Source of the DNA: Bryobacteraceae bacterium
Lineage (GTDB): Bacteria; Acidobacteriota; Terriglobia; Bryobacterales; Bryobacteraceae
Assembly: GCA_025062235.1 (NCBI GenBank)
Contig: JANXAE010000024.1
Coordinates: forward strand, 1-32,215
DNA length: 32,215 bases
Reading direction: 5' to 3'
The position numbers were made by a program, and so were the translations under genes. Position 1 is the first letter of the stretch, and every line of letters begins with the position of its first letter. Shown here piece after piece: positions 19,794 through 27,797 of the stretch. The notes under the pieces are model-generated. The model was not told where the DNA came from. It ran no database searches and saw only the letters and a list, made by a program, of their open reading frames with translations.

Positions 19794-20884
19794 GAAACTA
19801 CCGGATCGCTTGGTTGCCGGGGGACGGGATCGGACCGGAGGTCTGCGCCGCGGCGCGCATGGTGCTCGACGCGGCAGGCTTTTCCGCCGAGTACTTGCCG
19901 GGCGACATTGGCTGGGAGTTCTGGCGGCGCGAGGGGGATGCGCTGCCACAGCGGACCATCGAGCTGCTGCGCTCGACCGATTGTGCCTTTTTCGGCGCCA
20001 TTACTTCCAAGCCTGCGCGCGAAGCGGAACGGGAGTTGGTCCCGGAGCTGCAAGGCCGCGGCCTCAGCTACCGCAGCCCGATCGTGCGCATGAGGCAGTT
20101 GTTCGACTTGTACATCTGCCTCCGTCCGGCCAAGGCTTTTCCGGGCAATCCGCTCAACTACCGCGAGGGCATAGACCTGGTGGTCTTCCGGGAGAACACC
20201 GAGGGCATGTACATTGGCGTGGAATACGCCCGCCCGCCGGAATGTTTCTACCAGGATCCCGGGTTCGCCCGCGTCCCGCGCGAGGCGGCCATTTCCGTGC
20301 GCAGCATCACACGGGCGGCTTCCGAGCGCATCGTGGAGGCGGCCTTCCGGTATGCGCGCAAGCACGGCCGTCGCAAGGTCACGGCGGTGCACAAGGCGAA
20401 CGTGCTGCGCACGACCTGCGGGCTGTTCCTGGAGACGGCCAGAGAGGTCGCTTCCCGCTACCCCGACATCGCCTTCGACGAGGCCAACATTGACGCCATC
20501 TGCATGTGGTTGCTGAAGAACCCGCACAACTACGACATCATCGTCACCACCAATCTGTTCGGCGACATTCTCTCGGACCTCTGCGCCCAGCTCGTCGGAG
20601 GCATGGGATTCGGCTACAGCGGCAACATCGGCGAGCGTTACGCAGTTTTCGAGCCTACGCACGGCTCGGCGCCCAAGTACGCAGGCCAGAACAAGGTCAA
20701 CCCGCTGGCGACGATCCTCGCGGCCAAGATGATGCTGGAGTGGCTGGGGGAGAACGAGAAAGCCGCGCGCATCGAGCAGGCCGTGGCGCGCGTGATCGCC
20801 GAGGGGAAAGTGCGCACCTACGACATGGGAGGAAACGCCACGACGCGGGAAATGGCGGAAGCTGTCTGTCGGGCTCTGGCCTGA
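19790..20884 (+). CDS. Isocitrate/isopropylmalate dehydrogenase family, isocitrate-like
   Basis: This 364-residue NAD(P)-dependent beta-decarboxylating dehydrogenase starts [28 protein letters not shown] is close to the E. coli isocitrate dehydrogenase substrate segment [29 protein letters not shown] (H201-K202; isopropylmalate enzymes have DKAN) and [12 protein letters not shown] follow. In the cofactor loop [16 protein letters not shown]296-Y297 match the Lys-Tyr pair that reads the 2'-phosphate of NADP in E. coli Icd, but the later Arg is replaced by Gly (TYDMGG), as in NAD enzymes, so cofactor use is unclear. Homoisocitrate or a methylated isocitrate are alternatives. It is the last gene of the operon; the stop is 2 nt from a convergent gene. 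Confidence 0.87.
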   Translation: MRNYRIAWLPGDGIGPEVCAAARMVLDAAGFSAEYLPGDIGWEFWRREGDALPQRTIELLRSTDCAFFGAITSKPAREAERELVPELQGRGLSYRSPIVRMRQLFDLYICLRPAKAFPGNPLNYREGIDLVVFRENTEGMYIGVEYARPPECFYQDPGFARVPREAAISVRSITRAASERIVEAAFRYARKHGRRKVTAVHKANVLRTTCGLFLETAREVASRYPDIAFDEANIDAICMWLLKNPHNYDIIVTTNLFGDILSDLCAQLVGGMGFGYSGNIGERYAVFEPTHGSAPKYAGQNKVNPLATILAAKMMLEWLGENEKAARIEQAVARVIAEGKVRTYDMGGNATTREMAEAVCRALA

Positions 20885-20886
20885 TG

Positions 20887-21378
20887 CTACCAGCGGCGGA
20901 ACCAACTGCGCCAGCCGTCGGGCTCGCTCTGCCCGACGCCGTATTGGCGATTCAACAACTCCAGCAGCGTCTTCAAATCGGCCAGGAAAAGGCGGCGCTC
21001 ATGCTCTTCGGCGTCCGGGGGAATGAGATCCCGATAAGGCGCAAGGCCCGCCCAGATGGCCAGCGTGATCCGTTTCTCCACGCCCAGATCCGACAGGTAC
21101 AGGTCCAGGTCCGCCTTCTGCTGCTCCAAGTCGTAGCAGAGCCACCGCTGGAACGCGTTGCGATGGTGACCTCGGATCAGGCGGTCGGCCTCTTCGGCTC
21201 CCAAGCAATCCTCCAACTCGAAATGGTGGTATCGGGCATCCCGCCGGTCGTAGAAGGAGGACAGGTAGACCAATCGGCCGAACTGGGTCAGGATCTGGAG
21301 GATGGTACTATGAAACTTCTGGTACGGGTTCTGCCGCTCGGCGGCGGCCGGCATGCGGGGGTTGCCAGCCTTCTTCAT
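20887..21378 (-). CDS. Conserved-looking hypothetical protein, 163 aa
   Basis: The protein is soluble, acidic-basic mixed and rich in helices, with many aromatic and His residues ([58 protein letters not shown] is its central part, residues 22-79). No signal peptide, membrane segment or catalytic signature is visible, and I do not recognise the family. The frame is clean, has a plausible promoter (21424-21452), and its codon use matches the neighbours, so it is likely real. It is convergent with the dehydrogenase gene, with 2 nt between the stop codons. The start could be one of two Met codons in the first 10 residues. Confidence 0.65.
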   Translation of the reverse strand: MKKAGNPRMPAAAERQNPYQKFHSTILQILTQFGRLVYLSSFYDRRDARYHHFELEDCLGAEEADRLIRGHHRNAFQRWLCYDLEQQKADLDLYLSDLGVEKRITLAIWAGLAPYRDLIPPDAEEHERRLFLADLKTLLELLNRQYGVGQSEPDGWRSWFRRW

Positions 21379-21423
21379 AGCTTTCGTGGGCCCAGTTGGG
21401 ACCGCTGACTCGACCTGTCACCA

Positions 21424-21452
21424 ATTTAACACCCTTTCCTTGGTGCTGTCTA
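21424..21452 (-). promoter_or_regulatory. Putative promoter of the 163-aa gene
   Basis: On the minus strand, -35 TAGACA (21452-21447; one mismatch to TTGACA), a 17-bp spacer and -10 TTAAAT (21429-21424). The leader would be about 38 nt. The surrounding DNA is AT-richer than the window average. Confidence 0.4.
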
Positions 21453-21506
21453 TAACAAATTCACTTGGGGAGAGGCAATCTAACGCGTCACCAGGCTGTA
21501 GCCGCA

Positions 21507-22709
21507 CTATAGGGGGAGGATCTCCTCCCGAACATGGTCGAACCGGATCCTCCGCTTTTGCAGGTACGCAAGGTTTCCCAAGTGCGACGCTTGAGCGGAG
21601 CGGTGGCCGACGAGGACATCCCCGTTCGGCAAGCGCCGTGTGCGTACACACTCCAGGAAATTGGCGATGTGTTCGGGCGTGGAATCCTCGGTGGGCGCTT
21701 TCACCACGACCGGCTGCGCGCCCTTTTCGGCCGCTTGGAACTCGAAGCGGCTGCGGCTGATCCATAGCCTTCCCTCGGTGCCGACGAACTCGACCGCTGC
21801 GCCGCGCAGTCCCGGGGCGAGCGTTGCCTCGAAGGTTGCGGTCAAGTCGTTGGGATACTCGAGCAGAACGCTGATGGTGTCCGGCGCGGTCCGTCCGTCC
21901 TTGTAGACGTAGACACCCCCGGCGGCGACGGCCGAGATCGGGATGTCCTGGCCCAGGAACATGTGGACGACGTCAATCCAGTGCGTGAAGAGGTCCGTGA
22001 TTTGTCCGCCGCCGAAGTCGAGGTACGCACGCCAGTTCCAGTATTGTTGCGGGTCCCACTCGCGCCACTTCACCGGGCCCAGGAAGCGTGCCCAGTCCAG
22101 GTTGGAAGGCTTGTGCCGCAGCCGCTCCGGGGCCCGACGGAGGTGGTACTGGTTGCCATGCCACCACGTGCGGGCCAGCGTCACCTTGCCCAGTTTGCCG
22201 CTGTCAATGTATTCCTGCTTGGCTTGGATGTAGTGCGGTCCGGACCGCTGCTGCATTCCAACCTGGCAGATGCGCTCGTACACCCGTGCCGCCTTGACGA
22301 TTTCGGGGCCTTCCTCGATCTTCAGAGTGAGCGGCTTTTCGACGTAAACGTCCTTGCCTGCGTTCAGGGCGTCGAGCGTGGTCTGTGCGTGCCAGTGATC
22401 GGGCGTGGCGATGAGAACAATGTCCAGGTCCTTGAGTTCCAGCAGCTTGCGGTGATCGGTGAAGGCCTGTGCGCCGGTGGCGATCTGCTGGGCTCGGTCG
22501 GTCATCTCGCCGTAGACATCGCAGACCGCCACGACTTCGACGCCGGGCTGCTTCAGGAAGATGCGCATGTCGGCGCGGCCCCGCTCGCCGCAGCCGATCA
22601 CTCCCAACCTCAGGCGGTCGTTGGCGCCGAGGATGCGCGAGTAGGAAGCAGCCGTGAATGCCAGACTGCCGCGGAAGAGGTCACGCCGCCGGATGGATGC
22701 GTCGAACAT
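21507..22709 (-). CDS. Gfo/Idh/MocA-family NAD(P)-dependent oxidoreductase with Tat-like signal
   Basis: This 400-residue protein starts with a twin-arginine-like export signal (IRRRDLFRGSLAFTAAS). A Rossmann fold follows (RLGVIGCGERGRADM), then VAVCDVY, IATPDHWHAQTTLDALNAGKDVYVEKPLT (the EKP catalytic lysine) and DFGGGQITDLFTHWIDVVH, with a substrate-binding C-terminal half. Family members oxidise sugars or sugar derivatives; exported ones are very common in Planctomycetes and Acidobacteria and often act in polysaccharide breakdown. I chose ATG 22709 because a perfect -10 box sits just before it; the frame extends to 22736. Divergent from the BON-domain gene. Specific substrate unknown. Confidence 0.88.
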   Translation of the reverse strand: MFDASIRRRDLFRGSLAFTAASYSRILGANDRLRLGVIGCGERGRADMRIFLKQPGVEVVAVCDVYGEMTDRAQQIATGAQAFTDHRKLLELKDLDIVLIATPDHWHAQTTLDALNAGKDVYVEKPLTLKIEEGPEIVKAARVYERICQVGMQQRSGPHYIQAKQEYIDSGKLGKVTLARTWWHGNQYHLRRAPERLRHKPSNLDWARFLGPVKWREWDPQQYWNWRAYLDFGGGQITDLFTHWIDVVHMFLGQDIPISAVAAGGVYVYKDGRTAPDTISVLLEYPNDLTATFEATLAPGLRGAAVEFVGTEGRLWISRSRFEFQAAEKGAQPVVVKAPTEDSTPEHIANFLECVRTRRLPNGDVLVGHRSAQASHLGNLAYLQKRRIRFDHVREEILPL

Positions 22710-22716
22710 CTGCGAA

Positions 22717-22722
22717 ATTATA
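22717..22722 (-). promoter_or_regulatory. Consensus -10 box placed for a leaderless transcript
   Basis: On the minus strand a perfect TATAAT ends 7 nt (TTCGCAG) before the ATG at 22709. The geometry is the same as at 8724-8729, and no ribosome-binding site fits in the gap. The -35 region is weak (TTCAAG at 17 bp). Confidence 0.5.
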
Positions 22723-22759
22723 GCGCGGAGGGCCACTTTCTTGAAAGGAAAGCCTTGCC

Positions 22760-23173
22760 ATGCCGCGGGCCGGCGACCTCGTGGCGGTTCTGCTGCTGAT
22801 GCTGAGCGTGCTGGGCGCCGAAGCCTGGCTGGCCCGCCCAGCGGCCGGCAGAGGCGAGCGGGAGCGCGTGACGCTCAGCGACGCCGAACTGGAAAAAGCC
22901 ATCCGCGAGCGCTTCGCGCGCTCGAAAATCGGGGTGAACCGGTTTACGGTGCGCGTACAGGGCGGGGTGGCCACGATCGAGGGCCGAACCGAGGTTGTGC
23001 AGCACAAAGGCGTCGCCACCCGGCTGGCCAAGGCAGCCGGCGCCCGTCGCGTGGTCAACCGCATAGAGATCGCCGAAGAGGCCCGCCGGAAAGCTTCCGG
23101 GAACCTGGCGCAGGGCCGGCGGCGGGCTCAGATCAAACGCAGCGAGACAGCGCCGCGCAGCGGCCCACGCTGA
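22760..23173 (+). CDS. Small exported or membrane-anchored BON-domain protein
   Basis: This 137-residue protein has an N-terminal hydrophobic segment (LVAVLLLMLSVLGAEAWLA) that can be a signal peptide or anchor. Residues about 40-105 form a BON fold (SDAELEKAIRERFARSKIGVNRFTVRVQGGVATIEGRTEVVQHKGVATRLAKAAGARRVVNRIEI), with the typical beta strand VRVQGGVATIEGRT. BON domains bind phospholipid or other envelope components and occur in OsmY and in pore-associated proteins. The tail is very basic (RRRAQIKR). The start has AAAGGAAAG upstream. It is convergent with the ceramidase-type gene (5 nt between stops). No partner is evident. Confidence 0.8.
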   Translation: MPRAGDLVAVLLLMLSVLGAEAWLARPAAGRGERERVTLSDAELEKAIRERFARSKIGVNRFTVRVQGGVATIEGRTEVVQHKGVATRLAKAAGARRVVNRIEIAEEARRKASGNLAQGRRRAQIKRSETAPRSGPR

Positions 23174-23178
23174 CCGGC

Positions 23179-24531
23179 TCAGCGACCCACGCGCTTCATT
23201 ACCTGCCGCACTGCGGCCAGCACGCGCTGCTCGATGTCATCGTCGAAGGGCCCCGGCATGCCGTAGAAGATCATGCTGTCGGCGGCTTCGTAGCCGCCCT
23301 CCTTGAGCACGCGGAGCGAAGGCACGTAGAAGGCCACATCGTTGGCGAAAGCCGCCACGATCAGCGGTTCGCGCCCTCCGTATTCCTTCTTCAGGCGGAT
23401 CTGGTAGTCAACCACCACTTCGCCGGCGAGCGCGAGCAGGGTGAGACTCCGGCCGAAACGGATCGCCTGGACGGGGTAGGGCGCGGTGCGGATGGGCTGC
23501 TGCTCCTGGTACGCCTTCAGCATGAGACGGGCGTGACGGGCCCGGTGGGGGTTGGCATCGTTGAGCCGCTGTTCGAACATTTCACGCGTGTGGTGTGCGA
23601 AACGCAGTTCCGTCACCAGGAAGGCGGCGCGGATGGGACCGGCAAGGGGCCTCATGGGTTCGCTCAGCACCCGCTCGACTTCGGCGGCGAGGGCCTCGCC
23701 GTGCTGGCGGGCGAGCTCCAGTTTTCCGCGCGGGTGAGGGTTCTGGTCCCCGGCGCACAGCGTGTAAAAGATCGCGACGGCGCCGGGGTGTTTGTTCTCT
23801 AGGGCCAGTTGGGCGAAGCCCGCATAGTCGCCCGAGATCTGGTAAAAGTCCTGCCCGAGCGTCGTGTTGTGACAGGCGTAGGCGAACAGCACAGCCCGCA
23901 GGCTACCGTCCGGGCCAGCGACCTTGATGACGGGCACTTCGTGATCGGTGGGACCGGCGGGATTCACGCCAATGCGTATTCCTTTTGCCGTGGGCTCCCT
24001 GCGATTGATGGCGAAAGCCGCGCGCCCCGTCCCGAACCAGACCCGCGCAGGTTTCAGATCGCCCAGCGCAGCGGCGGCGGCGTCGAAGAGCGCCTGGGTG
24101 ACCAGGTCGCCGTAGCGCTGGATGCGCCGGGTGTTTTCGGCGTCCAGATCGTACATGGCGGTGAGATTGGATCGCACGACGGGGCCCGCATGAGTATGCG
24201 TCGCCGTGAAGACTACGCGGGCGCGATCCAGGCCGTACTGTTTCTGAAGTCGTGCCGCCACCGGGTCGGTGATGGCCCGCGGCAGCGCGATGAGATCCGC
24301 GCCGATGAAGACCAGGCGTCCCCCGCGGGAGTCCTCGAGCGCGAGCGCCCTCACCCACAGGTCATGGACGGCCCCTTCCGAAGGCCGTGTGCGCGCCGCG
24401 TAGCCGGAGAGCCAGATGGGTTCCTGCGGTGTGATCTTTACGCGCCCGATGCCTGCCCGGAAATCGGCGGGGCCGGCCGGAGCCGCGGCGCCGGTGAGCA
24501 AAGCCAGTGCGATGCAGCGCGCGAATTTCAT
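23179..24531 (-). CDS. Secreted neutral/alkaline ceramidase-type hydrolase
   Basis: This 450-residue protein has a signal peptide (MKFARCIALALLTGAAAPAG). The N-terminal ceramidase domain follows: FRAGIGRVKITPQEPIWLSGYAARTRPSEGAVHDLWVRALALED, FIGADLIALP, TATHTHAGPVV (zinc His pair), FAYACHNTTLG (second zinc His), and ISGDYAGFAQ. These match the neutral ceramidase zinc site and active-site serine loop. Family enzymes cleave the amide bond of ceramide, but the short bacterial forms without the C-terminal immunoglobulin-like domain, like this one, act on unknown substrates. A strong GAGAGGAGAG precedes the ATG. Exported, probably periplasmic. Convergent with the BON-domain gene; divergent from the glycine-zipper gene. 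Confidence 0.85.
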   Translation of the reverse strand: MKFARCIALALLTGAAAPAGPADFRAGIGRVKITPQEPIWLSGYAARTRPSEGAVHDLWVRALALEDSRGGRLVFIGADLIALPRAITDPVAARLQKQYGLDRARVVFTATHTHAGPVVRSNLTAMYDLDAENTRRIQRYGDLVTQALFDAAAAALGDLKPARVWFGTGRAAFAINRREPTAKGIRIGVNPAGPTDHEVPVIKVAGPDGSLRAVLFAYACHNTTLGQDFYQISGDYAGFAQLALENKHPGAVAIFYTLCAGDQNPHPRGKLELARQHGEALAAEVERVLSEPMRPLAGPIRAAFLVTELRFAHHTREMFEQRLNDANPHRARHARLMLKAYQEQQPIRTAPYPVQAIRFGRSLTLLALAGEVVVDYQIRLKKEYGGREPLIVAAFANDVAFYVPSLRVLKEGGYEAADSMIFYGMPGPFDDDIEQRVLAAVRQVMKRVGR

Positions 24532-24548
24532 GTTGGCTCTCTCCTCTC

Positions 24549-24554
24549 CGAAGG
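24549..24554 (-). promoter_or_regulatory. Possible -10 box of the ceramidase-type gene
   Basis: TATACT on the minus strand lies just upstream of the strong Shine-Dalgarno of the gene starting at 24531. No good -35 is visible. Position is given to within a few bases. Confidence 0.3.
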
Positions 24555-24629
24555 GCTAGTATAAACCTGAGGGGCCGGCAACCGGCCGGTTCGTGGCGAC
24601 GTTGAACAGGATAGTGAGGTGGCTTTGCG

Positions 24630-25607
24630 ATGAAGGCTCTCCAAGTCGCGATCGTGGTTCTGCTGGGGGTCATCGCCGGCCTGCTGTACCTGAACTTGCG
24701 CAGCAAGCCTCAGGAGGCTCCTCCCCCGGCTGTGGAAACCGCGGCTGAGCCTGCCGCTCAGCCGACGTCCGAACCGCCCGCCGTGAGTACGCCGGCCACG
24801 CAAGCTGCGCCCCAGGCGACTGCGGCCGAAGCTCCGGTTTCGACGGCGCCCAGACGTCCGTCCCCGGCGCCTCTTCGCGCGGAGCAGTCACCGCCTGCTT
24901 CGCGGCCCACCGCCGGCCCCGTCACCGCGGCCTCAACACAGCCGGCGCCCGGGACCCAGCCAGTGCAGCCGACGCAGCCAGCACAGCCGACACAGGTGGT
25001 ACAGAGCGAGTCGCCTCAGCCCCGTGCGGTGCTGACGCCGCCTTCGGGCACGCAGCAGGAGCCGCCCCCGGCTCCAACCCCGCGCAAGGTCACCATCCCT
25101 GCGGGAACGCTGCTCACGGTTCGTCTCAACGAAACGATCTCCAGCGAAAAGAACCAGCCGGGAGACCATTTCACGGCGACTCTCGATCAGCCCTTGATCG
25201 TCGAGGGGCTGGTAGTGGCCGAGCGCGGTGCGCGGGTCGAAGGGCGCGTGCTGGAAATCGAGCGTGCCGGGCGGGTGCGCGGCTTGGCTTCGCTCAAGAT
25301 CCATCTGGTGCGGCTGCACACGGCCGATGGCCAGGACGTGACCATCGCCACGGAGCCGTTCAGCAAGACTGCCGAGGCTTCGAAGGGGGAGGACGCCAAG
25401 AAGATCGGCATCGGCGCCGCGGTGGGCGCTGCCATCGGCGCGATCGCAGGCGGTGGACGGGGCGCTGCGATCGGCGCCGGAGTGGGGGGAGCCGCCGGGA
25501 CGGGCACGGTGCTCGCCACCCGCGGCAATCCGGCGGTGCTCTCTAGCGAGACCCGGCTGAGCTTCCGGCTCCAGGAGCCCGTGACGCTGGTCGAAAGGCT
25601 GAAGTAG
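24630..25607 (+). CDS. Membrane-anchored envelope protein with Pro/Gln-rich linker and glycine zipper
   Basis: This 325-residue protein begins with a single membrane helix (VAIVVLLGVIAGLLYLNL). A low-complexity linker of about 125 residues, rich in Pro, Ala, Gln and Thr, includes repeated QPTQPAQPT units. A beta-rich domain follows (VTIPAGTLLTVRLNETISSEKNQPGDHFTATLDQPLIVEGLVVAERGARVEGRVLEIERAG), then a glycine-zipper hydrophobic hairpin (KKIGIGAAVGAAIGAIAGGGRGAAIGAGVGGAAGTGTVLA), and a short strand-rich end. IPAGT-type domains with a glycine zipper are common in acidobacterial envelope proteins of unknown function. The layout suggests an inner-membrane anchor reaching through the periplasm. 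GAGGTGG lies 8 nt before the ATG. Followed 17 nt later by an unknown gene. Confidence 0.75.
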   Translation: MKALQVAIVVLLGVIAGLLYLNLRSKPQEAPPPAVETAAEPAAQPTSEPPAVSTPATQAAPQATAAEAPVSTAPRRPSPAPLRAEQSPPASRPTAGPVTAASTQPAPGTQPVQPTQPAQPTQVVQSESPQPRAVLTPPSGTQQEPPPAPTPRKVTIPAGTLLTVRLNETISSEKNQPGDHFTATLDQPLIVEGLVVAERGARVEGRVLEIERAGRVRGLASLKIHLVRLHTADGQDVTIATEPFSKTAEASKGEDAKKIGIGAAVGAAIGAIAGGGRGAAIGAGVGGAAGTGTVLATRGNPAVLSSETRLSFRLQEPVTLVERLK

Positions 25608-25624
25608 CGGCGCAGGCGGCTCTC

Positions 25625-26194
25625 ATGCCGGACCTGCTGTACCTTTCGCTCTGGCTGCGCGATCATCGCGGGCAGAACATGCTCGACCGCTTCGAGCGCC
25701 TGCTGCGCACATTCCCTTTCTCACGCCTGCGTCCCGGCATTTCCTCGCTGCGCGTGCAGGCTGTGGCCGAAGGCGAGCCGCCGGTTCTGGAGCAGGCTTT
25801 CGCCACGCCGCCGGAAATCGAGAAGGTGATCGCGCTCGCGCGCGAGTTCACCCATGCGGACTGCGCCGTGCTGGTCGAGGGCTGGTGGGAGCTCTGGCAG
25901 TGGAAGGACCAGTGGAGGCTGTTGCCCTCGCGCGTGACGCTCGCCTGCTACGGACCCGGATTCGAAAACGACGTGGGCGACCACCTGCGCATCGAGCTTG
26001 GCACGGAGCGACAGTTCTTGCCGCAATTGTCGCTTCCGCAGGGCGACCGCACTGCGCGTTCGAATCTGCGCAGCGTGGTGCGCCTGGCCGAGGAGCTCGA
26101 ACGGGCGTTGCCCGTCGAGCGCCGGCAGTTGTGGTCGGAATCGGGAGAAAATTTCGCGGCGCTGCTTGATGCGGCGCTCTCGGAAGAGGCATAG
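25625..26194 (+). CDS. Hypothetical cytoplasmic protein, 189 aa
   Basis: A soluble mixed alpha/beta protein with no signal peptide. Visible stretches are LLYLSLWLRDHRGQNMLDRFERLLRTFPFSRLRPGISSLRVQAV, an aromatic patch EGWWELWQWKDQWRLLPSRVTLACYGPGF and a final helix pair with WSESGENFAALLDAAL. I do not recognise a domain or active site. It begins 17 nt after the glycine-zipper gene and likely shares its transcript. The ribosome-binding site is weak. The ordered aromatic pattern and matching codon use support it as a real gene. A role tied to the upstream envelope protein is possible but not shown. Confidence 0.7.
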   Translation: MPDLLYLSLWLRDHRGQNMLDRFERLLRTFPFSRLRPGISSLRVQAVAEGEPPVLEQAFATPPEIEKVIALAREFTHADCAVLVEGWWELWQWKDQWRLLPSRVTLACYGPGFENDVGDHLRIELGTERQFLPQLSLPQGDRTARSNLRSVVRLAEELERALPVERRQLWSESGENFAALLDAALSEEA

Positions 26195-26552
26195 CCGTGG
26201 AATCGGATGGCCCGCGGGCTTGTGCTCCTCCCCGATAATCTCGCCCTTGGATCCCGATAGCAATGTCCCTTGGGACGGTGTGCTGTAGCCGACGCTTCTC
26301 CCCAGGGCCGCCACTGCGAGCAAGTCTGCAACGAGGGGTAGTGCGGCGGGGCGCTCGCTCCGGGGAGGAGTGCAGTTTAAGGGAAGCACGGATACGGGAC
26401 ATTGGAGCGGGAGTCGCTCGCGGGCTGGGGCTGGCTGGGTCGCCTTGCGCCGGGCCACGGGCAGGCGCCCCTTATGCGACGCCCTTGCGGGCGGCGAGGG
26501 TTCAGGCCTCTTCAGTTCGCTTGCGGGCTTCTGGCATACTGGAGGGCGTTCC
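26195..26552 (+). other. Intergenic region, 358 nt, before the O-antigen ligase-like gene
   Basis: No convincing coding frame. It holds the palindrome GCCCGCGGGC (26210-26219) shortly after the upstream stop, GTCCCTTGGGAC (26268-26279), and several GC-rich inverted segments in 26300-26500. A -10-like CATACT (26535-26540) and a GGAGGG (26541-26546) lead into the next gene. I recognise no RNA family. The length and stem-forming potential would allow a structured RNA, but nothing proves it. Confidence 0.5.
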
Positions 26553-27797
26553 ATGGTGGGACCGGTCGAAGAGAGGATGAGCCGGCTGGCACTCTACCTC
26601 GGCTCGCTCTGCGCCGTCTCGGCAGTGGTGTCGATCGCAGCCGCGCAACTGCTGTTGGCCCTGGCGCTGGCGGCCCTGCTCCTGTCGGACCGGCGGCTGC
26701 GCATGCCACCGGTCTGGGTTCCGCTGGCCGTCTTCGTCGCGGCCACCGTCGTCGCGTTGCTTGCCTCCGGGGATCCCGCCTCCGGTCGTCCCCAGATCCG
26801 CAAGTTTTTCGTACTGCTGATGCTGCCTGTGCTCTACTCAGGCATGCGCGCACTGCATCATGCGCGGGCGCTTGTGCTCGCCTTGGCTGCCGCCGCTTCT
26901 GCGTCCGCGGCGGTGGCCTTGGGACAGTTCGCCTTGAAATGGGAGGAGGCGCGCCGCCAGGGGACGGGTTTCTATGACGCCTACATCGCCGAGCGCATCA
27001 CCGGCTTCATGAGCCACTGGATGACCTTCGGCGGGCAGATGATGCTCGCCGGCCTGCTGGTGGTGGCCTTCCTGTTGTTTTCGCCGTCGGCACGCGGCCG
27101 CCTGCGCGGGCTCCTGCTGGTGGCGGCCACGCTCATTGCGGCAGCGATCCTGCTGAATATGACGCGGAGCATCTGGCTGGCGTCGTTCGCGGCCCTGGCC
27201 TACCTTGCCTGGCACTGGCGTCGCACGGTCCTGCTGGTGGCGCCCGGCCTGCTCGGCCTGTTCCTGCTGGTGGCGCCGGCTTCCCTACGCACCCGATTCG
27301 TTTCCATTTATCGGCCGCGCGCCGAGGTGGACTCCAACCTTCACCGGATCGTCTGTTGGCGCACGGGGCTGCGCATGGTTCAGGCCCACCCGTGGCTCGG
27401 ACTGGGTCCGGAGCAGGTGCGCTTGCGATTTCACGACTATCTTCCGGCGGATGCCCCTCAGCCGCTGCCGCCCGGATGGTACGGACATCTGCACAATTTG
27501 TACTTGCACTATGCCGCAGAAAGGGGAATTCCCGCCGCCATGGCTCTGGTCTGGTTCCTCGCCCAGGCTTTCTGGGAGCTGGCGCGCGCCGCGCGCCGCG
27601 CACCACAGGGTCACGAAGCACGCTTTCTGCTTCACGGCGCGGCCGCCTGCGTGTTGGGGATCGCTGTGAGCGGCTTCTTCGAAGTCAATCTCGGCGACAG
27701 CGAGGTCCTGATGCTCTTCCTGGCTGTGCTGGCCCTGGGTTACACGGCGCGCGAGCGACTGGCAGAGGAGTCTGGCTATGCACGGGTCGTTGCGTGA
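26553..27797 (+). CDS. O-antigen ligase-like membrane protein (Wzy_C domain)
   Basis: This 414-residue protein has about 10-12 membrane helices. The Wzy_C domain is marked by NMTRSIWLASFAALAYLAW, then RIVCWRTGLRMVQAHPWLGLGPEQVR and HLHNLYLHYAAERGIPAAMALVWF, the large periplasmic loop and conserved His-Asn segment of the WaaL/Wzy group. Proteins of this group join or polymerise lipid-linked glycans at the periplasmic face of the inner membrane; WaaL and Wzy cannot be told apart by this motif alone. I chose ATG 26553, with GGAGGG 6 nt upstream; ATG 26577 has a purine run directly adjacent to it, too close. The downstream SDR gene overlaps by 20 nt. Confidence 0.83.
   Translation: MVGPVEERMSRLALYLGSLCAVSAVVSIAAAQLLLALALAALLLSDRRLRMPPVWVPLAVFVAATVVALLASGDPASGRPQIRKFFVLLMLPVLYSGMRALHHARALVLALAAAASASAAVALGQFALKWEEARRQGTGFYDAYIAERITGFMSHWMTFGGQMMLAGLLVVAFLLFSPSARGRLRGLLLVAATLIAAAILLNMTRSIWLASFAALAYLAWHWRRTVLLVAPGLLGLFLLVAPASLRTRFVSIYRPRAEVDSNLHRIVCWRTGLRMVQAHPWLGLGPEQVRLRFHDYLPADAPQPLPPGWYGHLHNLYLHYAAERGIPAAMALVWFLAQAFWELARAARRAPQGHEARFLLHGAAACVLGIAVSGFFEVNLGDSEVLMLFLAVLALGYTARERLAEESGYARVVA

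Noticed and set aside
17983-20884. Plain leuCDB leucine operon
   Set aside because: The dehydrogenase has HKAN and isocitrate-like substrate motifs, the LeuD loop is FLNI, and the first gene is a C-C lyase.
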